From the NCBI RefSeq assembly GCF_023062595.1, contig NZ_JALLAN010000007.1, positions 201,328-264,119 on the forward strand: DNA of 62,792 bases, written 5' to 3'. The notes beneath the pieces are model-generated. The model was not told the DNA's origin. It made no database searches and saw nothing but the letters and a program-made list of their open reading frames with translations. The stretch comes from Arthrobacter rhizosphaerae (GTDB taxonomy: Bacteria > Actinomycetota > Actinomycetes > Actinomycetales > Micrococcaceae). Position numbers and translations under genes: made by a program. Shown here in pieces: positions 44,087 to 52,817 of this stretch (position 1 is the first letter of the stretch; each line of letters starts with the position of its first letter).

Positions 44087-44476
44087 TCAGGAGGGTTCGC
44101 GCAGGATTCGCAAATGTCCCCGGCGGGTGCCCTCGGTGGGCGTGGGAGCTTCGAGGACGCCGGGGGATGCACGGTGGCCGGTTGACGGTTCCTTATCCGA
44201 AGGACGGGACGCCGCCTCCCTAACGGCGTGTGCCAGCGCCAAGAGGTCATCGGGGCCCGGCTGCGGCGGATGCGTGGGCATAGCCAGTCTCAGTACTTCC
44301 CAGCCGCGCGGAACGGTCAAAGATCCGGCGTGCTGCTCGCAAAGATCGTAACAATGCGGCTCAGCGTAAGTGGCCAGAGGACCCAGGACAGCGGTTGAGT
44401 CTGCATAGACGTACGTCAAAGTGGCCACCGCGGACTGGCGGCAGGCTGATCTTGAACATTGACGAATTGCACCCAC
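44087..44476 (-). CDS. DUF3499 family zinc-ribbon-like protein
   Basis: 129 residues from GTG 44476; the longer frame to 44608 adds an unconserved Arg-rich leader. Four cysteines at positions 7, 12, 42 and 46 ('QCSRSAC' and 'HCYDLC') plus His-49 form a probable zinc ribbon, followed by 'PRGWEVLRL'. The C-terminal half is low-complexity. The family is conserved in Actinobacteria next to whiB2-region genes; its function is unknown. Divergent from the zincin-like gene. Confidence 0.88.
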   Translation of the reverse strand: MGAIRQCSRSACRQSAVATLTYVYADSTAVLGPLATYAEPHCYDLCEQHAGSLTVPRGWEVLRLAMPTHPPQPGPDDLLALAHAVREAASRPSDKEPSTGHRASPGVLEAPTPTEGTRRGHLRILREPS

Positions 44477-44630
44477 GACATCACAGACTACTCCCCCTGC
44501 AGCCCGGCTTCGTGCATTGCGACGCCGCGACTGACGCCGTGCCGGACAAGCCATCACACAAGATGAAACCGGTGGCCGTGGCTGGGACGTTTTTGTCGCG
44601 AATTTCATTCCGCGGGTTTACAGTCAGTGT

Positions 44631-45179
44631 ATGCAGTCATCGAACCACGATCCGGCTTTTACGGTCCGGTTGGCTGACCAGGCCGCCAGCCCTCAGGACG
44701 CCAGCCCTCAGGATTTCAGCGCAACTGGCCTAAAGGGCCAAGCCGCTGGCCGCAAGGGCTTCCGGCAGCGGCGCAGGAACCGGCACGGGCGGGGCCTCCG
44801 CGGGGAACTGATGCTTCCGACACTGCCCGGTTACCGTACCCGCTCCGAGCACTTTGATGAGCTGGTCCTCGATTCAGCCCAGCGTCTGCATGACATCTGG
44901 GGAAAGCTGCTCGACGGCGTCCGCTTTGCCGTGGATGAAATCCCGCCAGGGCTCGAACAGCTCGTGGCCGATTCCGCCCCCGCTCCCATGGGCTCCTATG
45001 AACCCGCCACTGCGGATGAAGGGCCCGTGATCACTCTCTACCGCCGCGTTGTGGAGCAGGCCTGCAGCAGCAGGGAAGAGCTGCAGGACCTTGTCCACGA
45101 TGTTGTAGTGGAGCACACGGCAGAAATGCTTGGCGTGGCACCCGAGACACTGGACCCCGTTTACCGGCGGCGGTACTGA
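44631..45179 (+). CDS. Zincin-like metallopeptidase family protein lacking HExxH
   Basis: 182 residues. An N-terminal ~60-residue basic, Arg-rich region precedes the conserved fold ('RSEHFDELVLDSAQRL', 'LYRRVVEQACSSREELQDLVHDVVVEH'). In active relatives the next segment holds HExxH; here the aligned stretch reads E-H-T-A-E in 'VVVEHTAEMLG', so the zinc motif is absent. Position opposite DUF3499 and near WhiB2 matches the actinobacterial arrangement. It is probably non-catalytic or uses other ligands. Confidence 0.85.
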   Translation: MQSSNHDPAFTVRLADQAASPQDASPQDFSATGLKGQAAGRKGFRQRRRNRHGRGLRGELMLPTLPGYRTRSEHFDELVLDSAQRLHDIWGKLLDGVRFAVDEIPPGLEQLVADSAPAPMGSYEPATADEGPVITLYRRVVEQACSSREELQDLVHDVVVEHTAEMLGVAPETLDPVYRRRY

Positions 45180-45230
45180 GTCTGCAGATTCCCGAAGCCA
45201 GCCAGCGCAGCATCAATAGCCAGCGCAATA

Positions 45231-46991
45231 TCAGTAGCCCAGGGTCACCGGGACTTCTTCTTGCCCGGCCGGACCGGGCGCAAAAGCCACGACAGAGACG
45301 TCACTGCGGTCCTCCTTGCCCAGCAGGACAGCGCCGTAGGCGGGGTCACCCGAAGCGGAGATGACGTAACCCAGCACCGCGGCTCCGTCCACTTTCTCAG
45401 GAACGTCGATGCTCGCCGTCGTGCCCCCTGCAATATCAGCGGTGCCGGCTGCGCGGATCTTTCCGTCCTCGGTGATGGGCGTGTAAGTGATCTTGGCCCG
45501 GTCCTCCGGTGCTCCGAACACGAGAGTCCGCTTCCCGGTGCGAGGGATCGGCACCACGTGTTCGCTGCCAAGCCTGGCTGAAGCCGGTGACCAGGCGACG
45601 TCGGATGCCTCGCCCGATTTGGTTCCGCGGGTTACGCGTGCCGCAGCGGCAAAGGTGACATCGGAGGTGGCTGACACCATGTACTGCCCGGCCGGCACTC
45701 CGGCGAGGGAAATCTCAGTCACTGAACCGGCTTTCGCGGTCACCACACCACCGTTTGGCAGGGCTTTTTGGCCGTCTCGCCCAAACAGCTTGACCTCCAC
45801 CACAGCGTCCACCGGCCCTGGAACGGCCAACTGAAGGGCTGGTCCGGCATCGGCATAGCCCGCCTTTGACGTTTGGGACTTGATGTCGGCTGCCTCCTGA
45901 ATGGACACTCCCGACACCACCTGACGCACCGACGGTGGTGCTCCTGGCGCGATGAAGTCCACACCGCCGGGGGTCAATCCACGCAGTACGCTTTGCTGGA
46001 TTACCGCAGTGACAGGTCCGCCCACACTGCGGACGTGGACGCCGAGCCTGTCCTGCTCGGCGGCAAGTCCTGCCAGGACGATGGCACGGGTGCTACCCGG
46101 GGGAACCAGCAGACCACGGCTTCCCGGGGCCTGGATTTGCCCTGCCTTGCCAAACAGATCCAGGCTGACGGTTGCCGGAGTGCTGGAAGCATTGCTCAGG
46201 TTCAGGACCGCTGTCCTGCCCACCGAGGTATTTGCCCCCACCAGCCACAAATCGTTGGCCGGCTCCTGGCAGGCCGCAGCGGCGGACCCGCGAAGGTCTC
46301 CGTCGGTAGCTGTGTAACTCATGACAGCGCTGGCGGTCGCCTGCTGGTTGTTGAGCGCATCGGCGCTCAGCACACTGACCGCATCGACATCGCGCTGGGA
46401 CACAACGCCGGCCGTAAGAGCTGCCGGACCCGTTTGCGCCAGCGCACCCTCGGCATCTTTCGAGACCTCCGTCAGGGTTTTTCCATCGAGGGCTGCCAAT
46501 CGGCTTATCGGAACCTTTCCGGCGCTGGTGCTCAACACGGCAGCGTCTACCTGGCTGTTGGCCGTGCCGGATTCGGGGCTGAATTGAGGATCGGTTCCCA
46601 CCGGAGTGCCTTCAAGAAGGCGGGCGGGGCCGGGACAGATTTCCACCTTGCTTCCCGCCGGTACCGCCGAGAGCGGTGCGTCGATGTGCCTGCTCCCCGA
46701 CGCGGAAGGAACTAAGGACGCTGCCGTGACCATGCCGGCAGCACAGGCCAGAATACCCGCCGCCGACAGGACACGTTTCACAGCACTGCCCGGGCCTTTT
46801 AGCCTGAACCCCTTGGCGCCCTTAGCTGCTTTCTCCATGGGCTTGCCGGGTTTCCGGGGTGCCTTTCCAGACGGGGCAGCCTTGCTGTGCGGCGCCGGTT
46901 TGATGCTTGGTTCACTGTCTGGCTTGGGCGGCAGTGGCGGAACCGCCGCCGATTCTGAGGGCGACACGCCGCCGTCGTCATCCTTATGCAT
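45231..46991 (-). CDS. DUF5719 family exported protein
   Basis: 586 residues from ATG 46991, eight bases after AAGGA and overlapping the GT2 stop by 8 bp. A Pro/Lys-rich cytoplasmic leader (~1-75) precedes one membrane anchor (~residues 82-100). A long extracytoplasmic region of repeated beta-rich modules follows ('LWLVGANTSVGRTAVLNLSN', 'GLLVPPGSTRAIVLAGL'). The family is always found beside the giant GT2 of this locus in Actinobacteria, suggesting a joint role in a surface glycopolymer. No catalytic residues are recognisable. Confidence 0.88.
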   Translation of the reverse strand: MHKDDDGGVSPSESAAVPPLPPKPDSEPSIKPAPHSKAAPSGKAPRKPGKPMEKAAKGAKGFRLKGPGSAVKRVLSAAGILACAAGMVTAASLVPSASGSRHIDAPLSAVPAGSKVEICPGPARLLEGTPVGTDPQFSPESGTANSQVDAAVLSTSAGKVPISRLAALDGKTLTEVSKDAEGALAQTGPAALTAGVVSQRDVDAVSVLSADALNNQQATASAVMSYTATDGDLRGSAAAACQEPANDLWLVGANTSVGRTAVLNLSNASSTPATVSLDLFGKAGQIQAPGSRGLLVPPGSTRAIVLAGLAAEQDRLGVHVRSVGGPVTAVIQQSVLRGLTPGGVDFIAPGAPPSVRQVVSGVSIQEAADIKSQTSKAGYADAGPALQLAVPGPVDAVVEVKLFGRDGQKALPNGGVVTAKAGSVTEISLAGVPAGQYMVSATSDVTFAAAARVTRGTKSGEASDVAWSPASARLGSEHVVPIPRTGKRTLVFGAPEDRAKITYTPITEDGKIRAAGTADIAGGTTASIDVPEKVDGAAVLGYVISASGDPAYGAVLLGKEDRSDVSVVAFAPGPAGQEEVPVTLGY

Positions 46992-49900
46992 TCTGGTGTT
47001 CCTTACGCAGCGAGCCTTCATCCCGTGAAAGGCCGGAATTGAGCCTGCGAGCGGGTACGGGAATGGCAAGAATTATCGTCAGTCCAATCACAATCGCCTG
47101 GGCCAGTCCTGAAGGGAACGCCCACGGATTCTCATAGCGGATGGTGAGTTGCCCACCCTGTTGAGGCAGAGTAAAGGCCTGTGCCCAGTCGGAGGTGGTT
47201 GACGTCAGGCGTCGTCCGTCCAGCCAAGCGCTCCATCCGGCATCGGCGCGCTCCGCGAGGACAACCAGTCGTCCTTCCTCGCCGCCAGGTACCGGAACGT
47301 CGACGGACTCAAGACCGGAGGGCACCATCGCCACGGTTGCGCCCTTTGCGTCAACTATGCGGACCCGGTGGGCGATGTCGGCGGCATCAACGACCGGCTG
47401 GTTCAGAGGGCTGATCCGCCACAACCACCCAACATCGGTCTGGCCTACAGTGACAAGACCAGGAACGGCATCCATTCTGCTGGCCGTGAGTTGCGCGGCG
47501 GTGTCGGCAGCGCGCAGAACCACAAAGCCCACGCCCAACTGCTCCAGCTCAGGCCGGGGATCCACGCCTTGAGCAGCAACTATGGTTGCTACCGCTTTGC
47601 GGAGGGACGCGGTAGCGGCGTCGTCTTCCCTGACCGTTTCCTCGCCAGGTTCACCCATGATGTTGCGGGAGGCTGCGATGGCGGAAAGGTCGTCAAGGGT
47701 GGTCCCCGCGCCGCGCATCAGGGTGGCATCGAAGGAGCCATCCTCCTGAGTACTGATCAGGAGGGTCCGGGTCTGCTCTGGTCCGACACCCCGGTCGATG
47801 GCAGTTGCGGGCAGTATCCGGGGTTGGGTGGCTGCTATCAGCATTGGAGTCCCCAGCGGTGGGCCATTCCCTGGATCGTCTTGTCCGGCTGCCCGGGGAA
47901 CAAAGTTCTGCGCCGTCCATGCGGAGAGACCGGCGAGTGGACCGGCGAGGAGCATAACGGCGGTCAGAACGGCCAGCGAACGGGTGGCAACGCGCCGGCC
48001 CCGCGAACCTGTGACTTTTTCTGAGCCGACCAGCAGCCTCTCCGCTCCGATGACCGCTGCCCCCAGCAACGCAATGGAGGCGGCCGAAACAAACGGTCCC
48101 GTAAAAGGTGTGACAAGGATGTCTGTTGATTCCCCAGTGGCAACATGCCCAGCCAGCCATCCTCCCGCAAGGATGATCAGTGCAGCCACCCACAAGGTTC
48201 GGGCTGTGGCAGCGCCCCGAGCAGGCACAAAGAGGGCTGCCACGGCCAGCAACAAGGTGGGCAGGCCAACAAGAACAGCCACCAGCAGCGCCCATGGAAC
48301 GGTGTACCCGGAGAAGACAGGAAGACCCGACAAACCGCCGAAGACGTCAAACTCCAGCGGCTGGCCCAGTACTTGTTGCCACAAAGGGGCAGCATCAAAC
48401 GCGAGGGGAAGTCCCGGGTCAGCCAACAGAGCGCGGGGACGGTCCAGCACAGAGAGCCCGAAAGGAATAAAGAGGACGGCACTCGGCAGCAGGGCCCACC
48501 AAATGGTCCGGCCGCGGCGGCGCAACATGATGCCCAGCAGGACAATTACCGCGAATGAAGGCAACAACAGGGACGGTGCAGCGGCAGTAACGAAAGCCAG
48601 TGCGAGCCCCGCCGCGGCAGCCGCCGTCCATGAGGGAGTTCCATTGATTCCGGCCTTGGTGGGCGGAGTTTCATGGAATCGCCGCTCCCCCTCTGTAGGC
48701 ACGCTGAACCGGCCATGGCCGATTGCGGTGCCGGTGGCACGAAGCAGCGCAAGCACCAGCAAAGGCAGCATTACGTGTGCCAGAAGGGCGCCCAGACGTC
48801 CTTGATTCAGGGCAACCTGCAGGGCCGGGGCTCCCGCCCAGAGCAGCGCCGCGATGAATCGAATCCTTCGGCGTACGGTGATTCCTCCAGAAGCGAACCA
48901 GGCTGCGAGGCCCGAAAGCGGCATTGCCAGGAAAACCAGCCAGGTGACAACGACGTTGCCGTTACCACCGCCCAAAACGCTGATAACCCACAAAAGGAAG
49001 GCGAAGGGGTCACCGTGACCGGATACGCCGGCGCCCAGTCCTATCCACCAGCTCGAAGCATGGTGCCAAACCTCGGCAAGGCCGGACGAAACGGGCAGAA
49101 GGGCTCCACCCGAAACAGCTGCGGCCTGGAACAGGGTCAGGAGCCCCATCACTGAAGCGACGGCGGCAAGGATGACCGCCGCCAAGGCGCCGTTTCCCAC
49201 CCACCCCCGTTTTGTGGTGGTCAGTGCGGCAAAGTCATCACTTGAGTCTCCGCTTGGCTGCTCGTCCAGGGGATCGTTGGAGAGTGAGTCGTCGGAATCG
49301 TGGGAGCCAATTGCTTCTATTAGCGAACGCCGATGCGACCATACCTCGCGGCGCGGTGTCTGGAGGCCCTTGATGACAGAGCGCCGGATGCGCCTGGTAC
49401 GTGCAGCATCCCGCCGGCCCCGAAACACAGCGTCCGGTCGGCTTAGTGAAACCAGTGTGGCGAGCAGTTGGGAGAACCCGTGTCCGGGGTCCTTCACTGC
49501 AATGCTCAGCAGCAACTTGAACAGGCTGCCCAGCAAGGCACCAATGGCGTGCCCCGGGACCTTCCACAATGGTGAATGCTTGAGCCGCAGGTAAACCTGG
49601 GCCTTTCTTGCCGCCGCGGCGTTACCCAGGGCATGCGGGCGGTGGGACACGTGGAAGACCTTCGCAGAAGGCACAACCACCACCCGGTGGCCGGCAAGCC
49701 TGTTACGCCAACAGAAGTCAACGTCGTCGCCTGTTCCAGGAAGGGCCGGGTCGAAGCCCTTAAGGTCCTCCCAGACGTCACGGCGCACCAGCATTCCGGC
49801 TGAGTTGACGGCGAAGGTGTCGGTCCTGCCGTCGTATTGGCCCTGATCGAGTTCATCAACCTCAATCAGGGTCAACCGCTCACCCCAGCGGCTGGTGGAA

Positions 49901-50301
49901 AGTCCGACGTCAATGAGCCGGCGCCCCGCGTCCCAGTCCAATTGCTTACACCCGGCCACCGTCACCGAGGGTGCACGTTCGACGGCGTGCAACAGTTCAG
50001 CAAGGGCGGCCGGATGGGGTGCGGCGTCGTCGTGAACCAGCCAAATCCATTCACTGGCCTGCTGGCTCTCCGGATTCCACGGCGATCTGGCCGCCAGGCC
50101 GGCGCGAACGGCACCTCCCATACCGGTTTTTGTACCGTTGAAGGAAACAACATTCGCCGGACCGAAAGATTCTTCCAGAAGCGCTGCCGAATTGTCGCGG
50201 GACCCGGTGTCTACGCCAATGAAGGCATCAACGGGCCGGGTCTGCTGCGCCAGGGCAGCCAGTGTCCGGGGGAGATAGCCACTGCCGTTGTGGGAGACCA
50301 C
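46984..50301 (-). CDS. Giant membrane glycosyltransferase family 2 protein
   Basis: About 1105 residues from GTG 50301. The GT-A domain (~1-260) has 'DTGSRDNSA', the metal motif in 'WLVHDDAAPHPA' and 'GTGDDVDFCWRNRLAGH'. It is followed by about a dozen membrane helices (~365-800) and a C-terminal extracytoplasmic domain. The first strand normally reads V-T-A-V-V-V-S-H-N-G, but GTG 50301 falls inside it; upstream in-frame codons include CTG 50316 and ATT 50331, no ATG. It is translated with DUF5719 and lies downstream of whiB2, fitting an envelope glycopolymer transferase. Confidence 0.93.
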   Translation of the reverse strand: MVSHNGSGYLPRTLAALAQQTRPVDAFIGVDTGSRDNSAALLEESFGPANVVSFNGTKTGMGGAVRAGLAARSPWNPESQQASEWIWLVHDDAAPHPAALAELLHAVERAPSVTVAGCKQLDWDAGRRLIDVGLSTSRWGERLTLIEVDELDQGQYDGRTDTFAVNSAGMLVRRDVWEDLKGFDPALPGTGDDVDFCWRNRLAGHRVVVVPSAKVFHVSHRPHALGNAAAARKAQVYLRLKHSPLWKVPGHAIGALLGSLFKLLLSIAVKDPGHGFSQLLATLVSLSRPDAVFRGRRDAARTRRIRRSVIKGLQTPRREVWSHRRSLIEAIGSHDSDDSLSNDPLDEQPSGDSSDDFAALTTTKRGWVGNGALAAVILAAVASVMGLLTLFQAAAVSGGALLPVSSGLAEVWHHASSWWIGLGAGVSGHGDPFAFLLWVISVLGGGNGNVVVTWLVFLAMPLSGLAAWFASGGITVRRRIRFIAALLWAGAPALQVALNQGRLGALLAHVMLPLLVLALLRATGTAIGHGRFSVPTEGERRFHETPPTKAGINGTPSWTAAAAAGLALAFVTAAAPSLLLPSFAVIVLLGIMLRRRGRTIWWALLPSAVLFIPFGLSVLDRPRALLADPGLPLAFDAAPLWQQVLGQPLEFDVFGGLSGLPVFSGYTVPWALLVAVLVGLPTLLLAVAALFVPARGAATARTLWVAALIILAGGWLAGHVATGESTDILVTPFTGPFVSAASIALLGAAVIGAERLLVGSEKVTGSRGRRVATRSLAVLTAVMLLAGPLAGLSAWTAQNFVPRAAGQDDPGNGPPLGTPMLIAATQPRILPATAIDRGVGPEQTRTLLISTQEDGSFDATLMRGAGTTLDDLSAIAASRNIMGEPGEETVREDDAATASLRKAVATIVAAQGVDPRPELEQLGVGFVVLRAADTAAQLTASRMDAVPGLVTVGQTDVGWLWRISPLNQPVVDAADIAHRVRIVDAKGATVAMVPSGLESVDVPVPGGEEGRLVVLAERADAGWSAWLDGRRLTSTTSDWAQAFTLPQQGGQLTIRYENPWAFPSGLAQAIVIGLTIILAIPVPARRLNSGLSRDEGSLRKEHQNA

Positions 50302-50330
50302 AACGGCCGTGACCAGTACGTCCTGATGAA

Positions 50331-50876
50331 TCAGACCGCTCGCTTTCTCAGCCGACGACGCTCACGCTCAGAGAGGCCTCCCCAGATGCCGAACCTTTCG
50401 TCGTTCGCCAACGCATATTCCAGGCACTGGGAGCGCACGTTGCATGCTCCGCAGACCTTTTTAGCGTCGCGGGTCGATCCGCCCTTTTCAGGAAAGAAAG
50501 CCTCCGGATCGGTTTGTGCACACAGCGCATCGGTCTGCCATCCGAGTTCGCCTTCGTCATCGAAGCCTTGCTCAATGGGGAGGCCGATCCAGACGGGCTG
50601 GGTGGTGGTTCCCGAATGGAGCGTCTGCAGCTCCATAGGCGGATCAAGGGGATCGTCGTCCTGCTCCTGGGTCCCCTCCAGAAGTGCCTCGTGTGCGGCC
50701 AAAAATGCTGTGGCCTGGTCTTGCAATGAATCCTTCGTGCTTTGGTCGTACCGTTCCGCAGCATCCGGGTCTGCCGGATCTACGTACCAGTCACTTGGTA
50801 CCCCCCTTGAACGGTATTTTGCCGTTGCCTGACCGGCGACGACGGCATCTTCCTGGATACGCTCAGCTTGCCCCAT
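50331..50876 (-). CDS. whiB2: WhiB family Fe-S transcriptional regulator (WhiB2/WhmD-like)
   Basis: 181 residues from ATG 50876, six bases after AGGAAGGG. A ~95-residue acidic N-terminal extension precedes the WhiB domain. Four cluster-binding cysteines are present with spacing C-x22-C-x2-C-x5-C ('LCAQTD', 'VCGAC', 'SQCLEYA'). The G-I-W-G-G turn and basic tail 'ERERRRLRKRAV' complete the family. WhiB2/WhmD controls septation and division genes in relatives. It shares its direction with the GT2 gene, whose start almost touches the whiB stop. Confidence 0.93.
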   Translation of the reverse strand: MGQAERIQEDAVVAGQATAKYRSRGVPSDWYVDPADPDAAERYDQSTKDSLQDQATAFLAAHEALLEGTQEQDDDPLDPPMELQTLHSGTTTQPVWIGLPIEQGFDDEGELGWQTDALCAQTDPEAFFPEKGGSTRDAKKVCGACNVRSQCLEYALANDERFGIWGGLSERERRRLRKRAV

Positions 50877-50966
50877 GGCGTCCCTTCCTGATGTTGCCGC
50901 CCTTGCCTGCATACTGTGGCACTCGGTTGTGTGCCATGTAGTCGAACAAGGGCTTTCGATAACTAA

Positions 50967-50980
50967 TTACACGTGTGTAA
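50967..50980. promoter_or_regulatory. Inverted repeat upstream of whiB2
   Basis: TTACAC-GT-GTGTAA, ~90 bp upstream of the whiB2 start in an AT-richer patch. A plausible operator; the regulator is unknown. Confidence 0.4.
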
Positions 50981-51182
50981 GTAGCAGTGCGTCAAGCGGC
51001 GTCCGGGATAATAATCAACGCAAGACATAATTCGGTGCCGCGCCACGCCCGGGAATTTTCCGCCTGGACCGCGCAGCAGCAAGGATTTTGACAGCATGCT
51101 GACTTGTTTTGAAGGCATTTGCCGAGATCCCGGGAAAGTTGCGGTCACGGTTAAATAACACCAGCAACGTTACTAAGTTGAA

Positions 51183-51198
51183 TGTGTCGGAGATCACA
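51183..51198. promoter_or_regulatory. CRP/GlxR-like binding site
   Basis: Reads TGTGT-6 nt-TCACA, one base off the CRP consensus TGTGA-N6-TCACA. It lies 104 bp before the TIGR03089 start and ~310 bp before whiB2. Confidence 0.4.
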
Positions 51199-51301
51199 CA
51201 GCATGCGTCCAGTCTTCCGGTTCAGCGCCCCTAACCCTTCCCGTTCAACGCAATTAAGGGTCCGGTTCAACGGCGTGAGGGGTCGTGGCAAGATGGGAAC
51301 C

Positions 51302-52006
51302 ATGAGCATCCCGGCGACTGAACTGATGACAACCCTTCGTTCCGGACACTCCACCTCACCGCGGCTTACCTGGTACGGGCCTGACTCAGAACGCGTCGAG
51401 CTCTCCGGCCGGGTGCTGGATAACTGGGTGGCCAAAACCAGCAATTTGCTCCAGGACGAGCTTGATGCCGGCCCCGGCTCCCGGCTCAGGCTGGACCTTC
51501 CCCCGCACTGGAAATCGGTAATTCTGGCCTTGGCCGCGTGGCAGTTGGGGATGACCACAGTCTTAGGTGACGGTGAAGCGGACCTCCTGGCCACCGGTGA
51601 GCCCGAAGCCTCACGAGGTTCCGCCCGATACGACGCCGTCATAGCCGTTCCGCTGCCGGCATTAGCCATGCGGTGGCCCGGGGAACTGCCCCCCGGCGTC
51701 GTAGACTACGCTGCGGAGGTCCGCTCCCACAGGGACGTTTTTATGCCCCACGCAGACCCGGACCCTGCCCACCCCGCCGTCACGTCGTCGGATGGAACCA
51801 CCTACCGGCACGCTGACCTGCTCGACGGCTTCGCCATTGGGCATCAAAACGGAGCCCGGCTCCTGGTGAAAGCCGGCGAGGGGCTGGAGCAGGTCCTGGT
51901 GCAGTCCTTGGGAGCCTGGCAGCAGGACGGGTCCGTCGTTCTGGTGCACCCCGATGTGGAAATTACGGACAAGCTCCTCGCCAACGAGCGCGTCCAAGGC
52001 AGCTGA
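51302..52006 (+). CDS. TIGR03089 family protein
   Basis: 234 residues from ATG 51302; an in-frame ATG three codons upstream is possible. Matches the actinobacterial TIGR03089 pattern ('PRLTWYGPDSERVELSGRVL' and 'VAKTSNLLQDELDAGPGSRL'), which resembles the N-terminal part of adenylate-forming (acyl-CoA synthetase-like) enzymes. There is no AMP-binding catalytic core, so it is probably not an active ligase. No signal peptide. Convergent with gtrA. Confidence 0.85.
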   Translation: MSIPATELMTTLRSGHSTSPRLTWYGPDSERVELSGRVLDNWVAKTSNLLQDELDAGPGSRLRLDLPPHWKSVILALAAWQLGMTTVLGDGEADLLATGEPEASRGSARYDAVIAVPLPALAMRWPGELPPGVVDYAAEVRSHRDVFMPHADPDPAHPAVTSSDGTTYRHADLLDGFAIGHQNGARLLVKAGEGLEQVLVQSLGAWQQDGSVVLVHPDVEITDKLLANERVQGS

Positions 52007-52025
52007 GGCAGCTGACAAAGCTGCC
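52007..52025 (+). terminator. Terminator-like hairpin between convergent TIGR03089 and gtrA genes
   Basis: GGCAGCT-gacaa-AGCTGCC directly after the TIGR03089 stop. Short stem, no long T tract. Confidence 0.45.
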
Positions 52026-52038
52026 CTAAGGACAGCGG

Positions 52039-52635
52039 CTAGAGGCCCTTTCCTGGCCCGTCGGGATCCTTGACTGCCTTTTGGACGCCCGCTTCCGAAG
52101 CATCGCCCCCCGGGACAGTGACCGCTTCCTTCTCATGGGCATGCGGGTGCAGTTCGATCAGCTCGTGGTCGTGGGAGAACTCCGGCTCTTCATCCAGTTC
52201 CTTGTTGAAGACAAGGAAGCGGTAGGCGAAGAACCTCACCACTGTCGCCACGAGAATGCCGAAGACTCCTGCGAGGAAGACGAGGTTCTTATCCGTGATG
52301 TTCAATCCGTACTGGGCCGCGGCCGTCAGCCCGGTGGAAATCCCGATGCCGATGCCGTTGATGAGAGCGAACATTATGAACTCGCGTGTCACGTTGTCCT
52401 GCCGACGGTGGCGGAACGTCCATAGCCGGTTCGCAATCCACGAGAAGATGGTGGCGACTGTGGCTCCAACCAGCCGCGCCTTTGCATTGCTGTCGATCAT
52501 CGGCCCGTGCATGAGGTAGTACGTGAGTCCGTTGTCGATGACGAATGCCACACCGCCCACAGCACCGAATTTGGCAACCTCGCGCCAGAAGAGTGAGGCA
52601 AGCCCCCGGATACGCTCTGCAAGTGTGTAAAACAT
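52039..52635 (-). CDS. GtrA family membrane protein
   Basis: 198 residues from ATG 52635, preceded by GGAGGG. Four membrane helices carry the GtrA pattern ('FGAVGGVAFVIDNGLTYYL', 'ATIFSWIANRLWTFRHRR' and 'VRFFAYRFLVF'). GtrA proteins are thought to move or present polyprenyl-linked sugars across the membrane. A charged ~55-residue C-terminal tail follows. Divergent from purK, a conserved neighbourhood in Actinobacteria. Confidence 0.92.
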   Translation of the reverse strand: MFYTLAERIRGLASLFWREVAKFGAVGGVAFVIDNGLTYYLMHGPMIDSNAKARLVGATVATIFSWIANRLWTFRHRRQDNVTREFIMFALINGIGIGISTGLTAAAQYGLNITDKNLVFLAGVFGILVATVVRFFAYRFLVFNKELDEEPEFSHDHELIELHPHAHEKEAVTVPGGDASEAGVQKAVKDPDGPGKGL

Positions 52636-52817
52636 GACCCTCCATGGCTGAATGAGAATTAGGCCACTGGGCCGAGAGTCCATTTTAGCCCGGGAGGCTG
52701 GGAGACAACTCCGAATCTCCTCCTTTTACGCGCAAGGCGCGGACGAATGAGGCGCAAAACACGTTCCAGGCGGGGTGGAAGTCCGCAACCGCTCCCCTGT
52801 TCTGTAGGCTGGCACAT

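Larger units (their letters stand above)
50877..51301. other. Intergenic region between whiB2 and TIGR03089 gene (divergent promoters)
   Basis: 425 bp without a convincing gene. It holds the whiB2 promoter side with an inverted repeat (50967-50980), AT-rich stretches near 51150, a CRP/GlxR-like site (51183-51198) and three GTTCA(A/G)CG-type octamers at ~51220-51275. No RNA gene was recognised. Confidence 0.6.
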
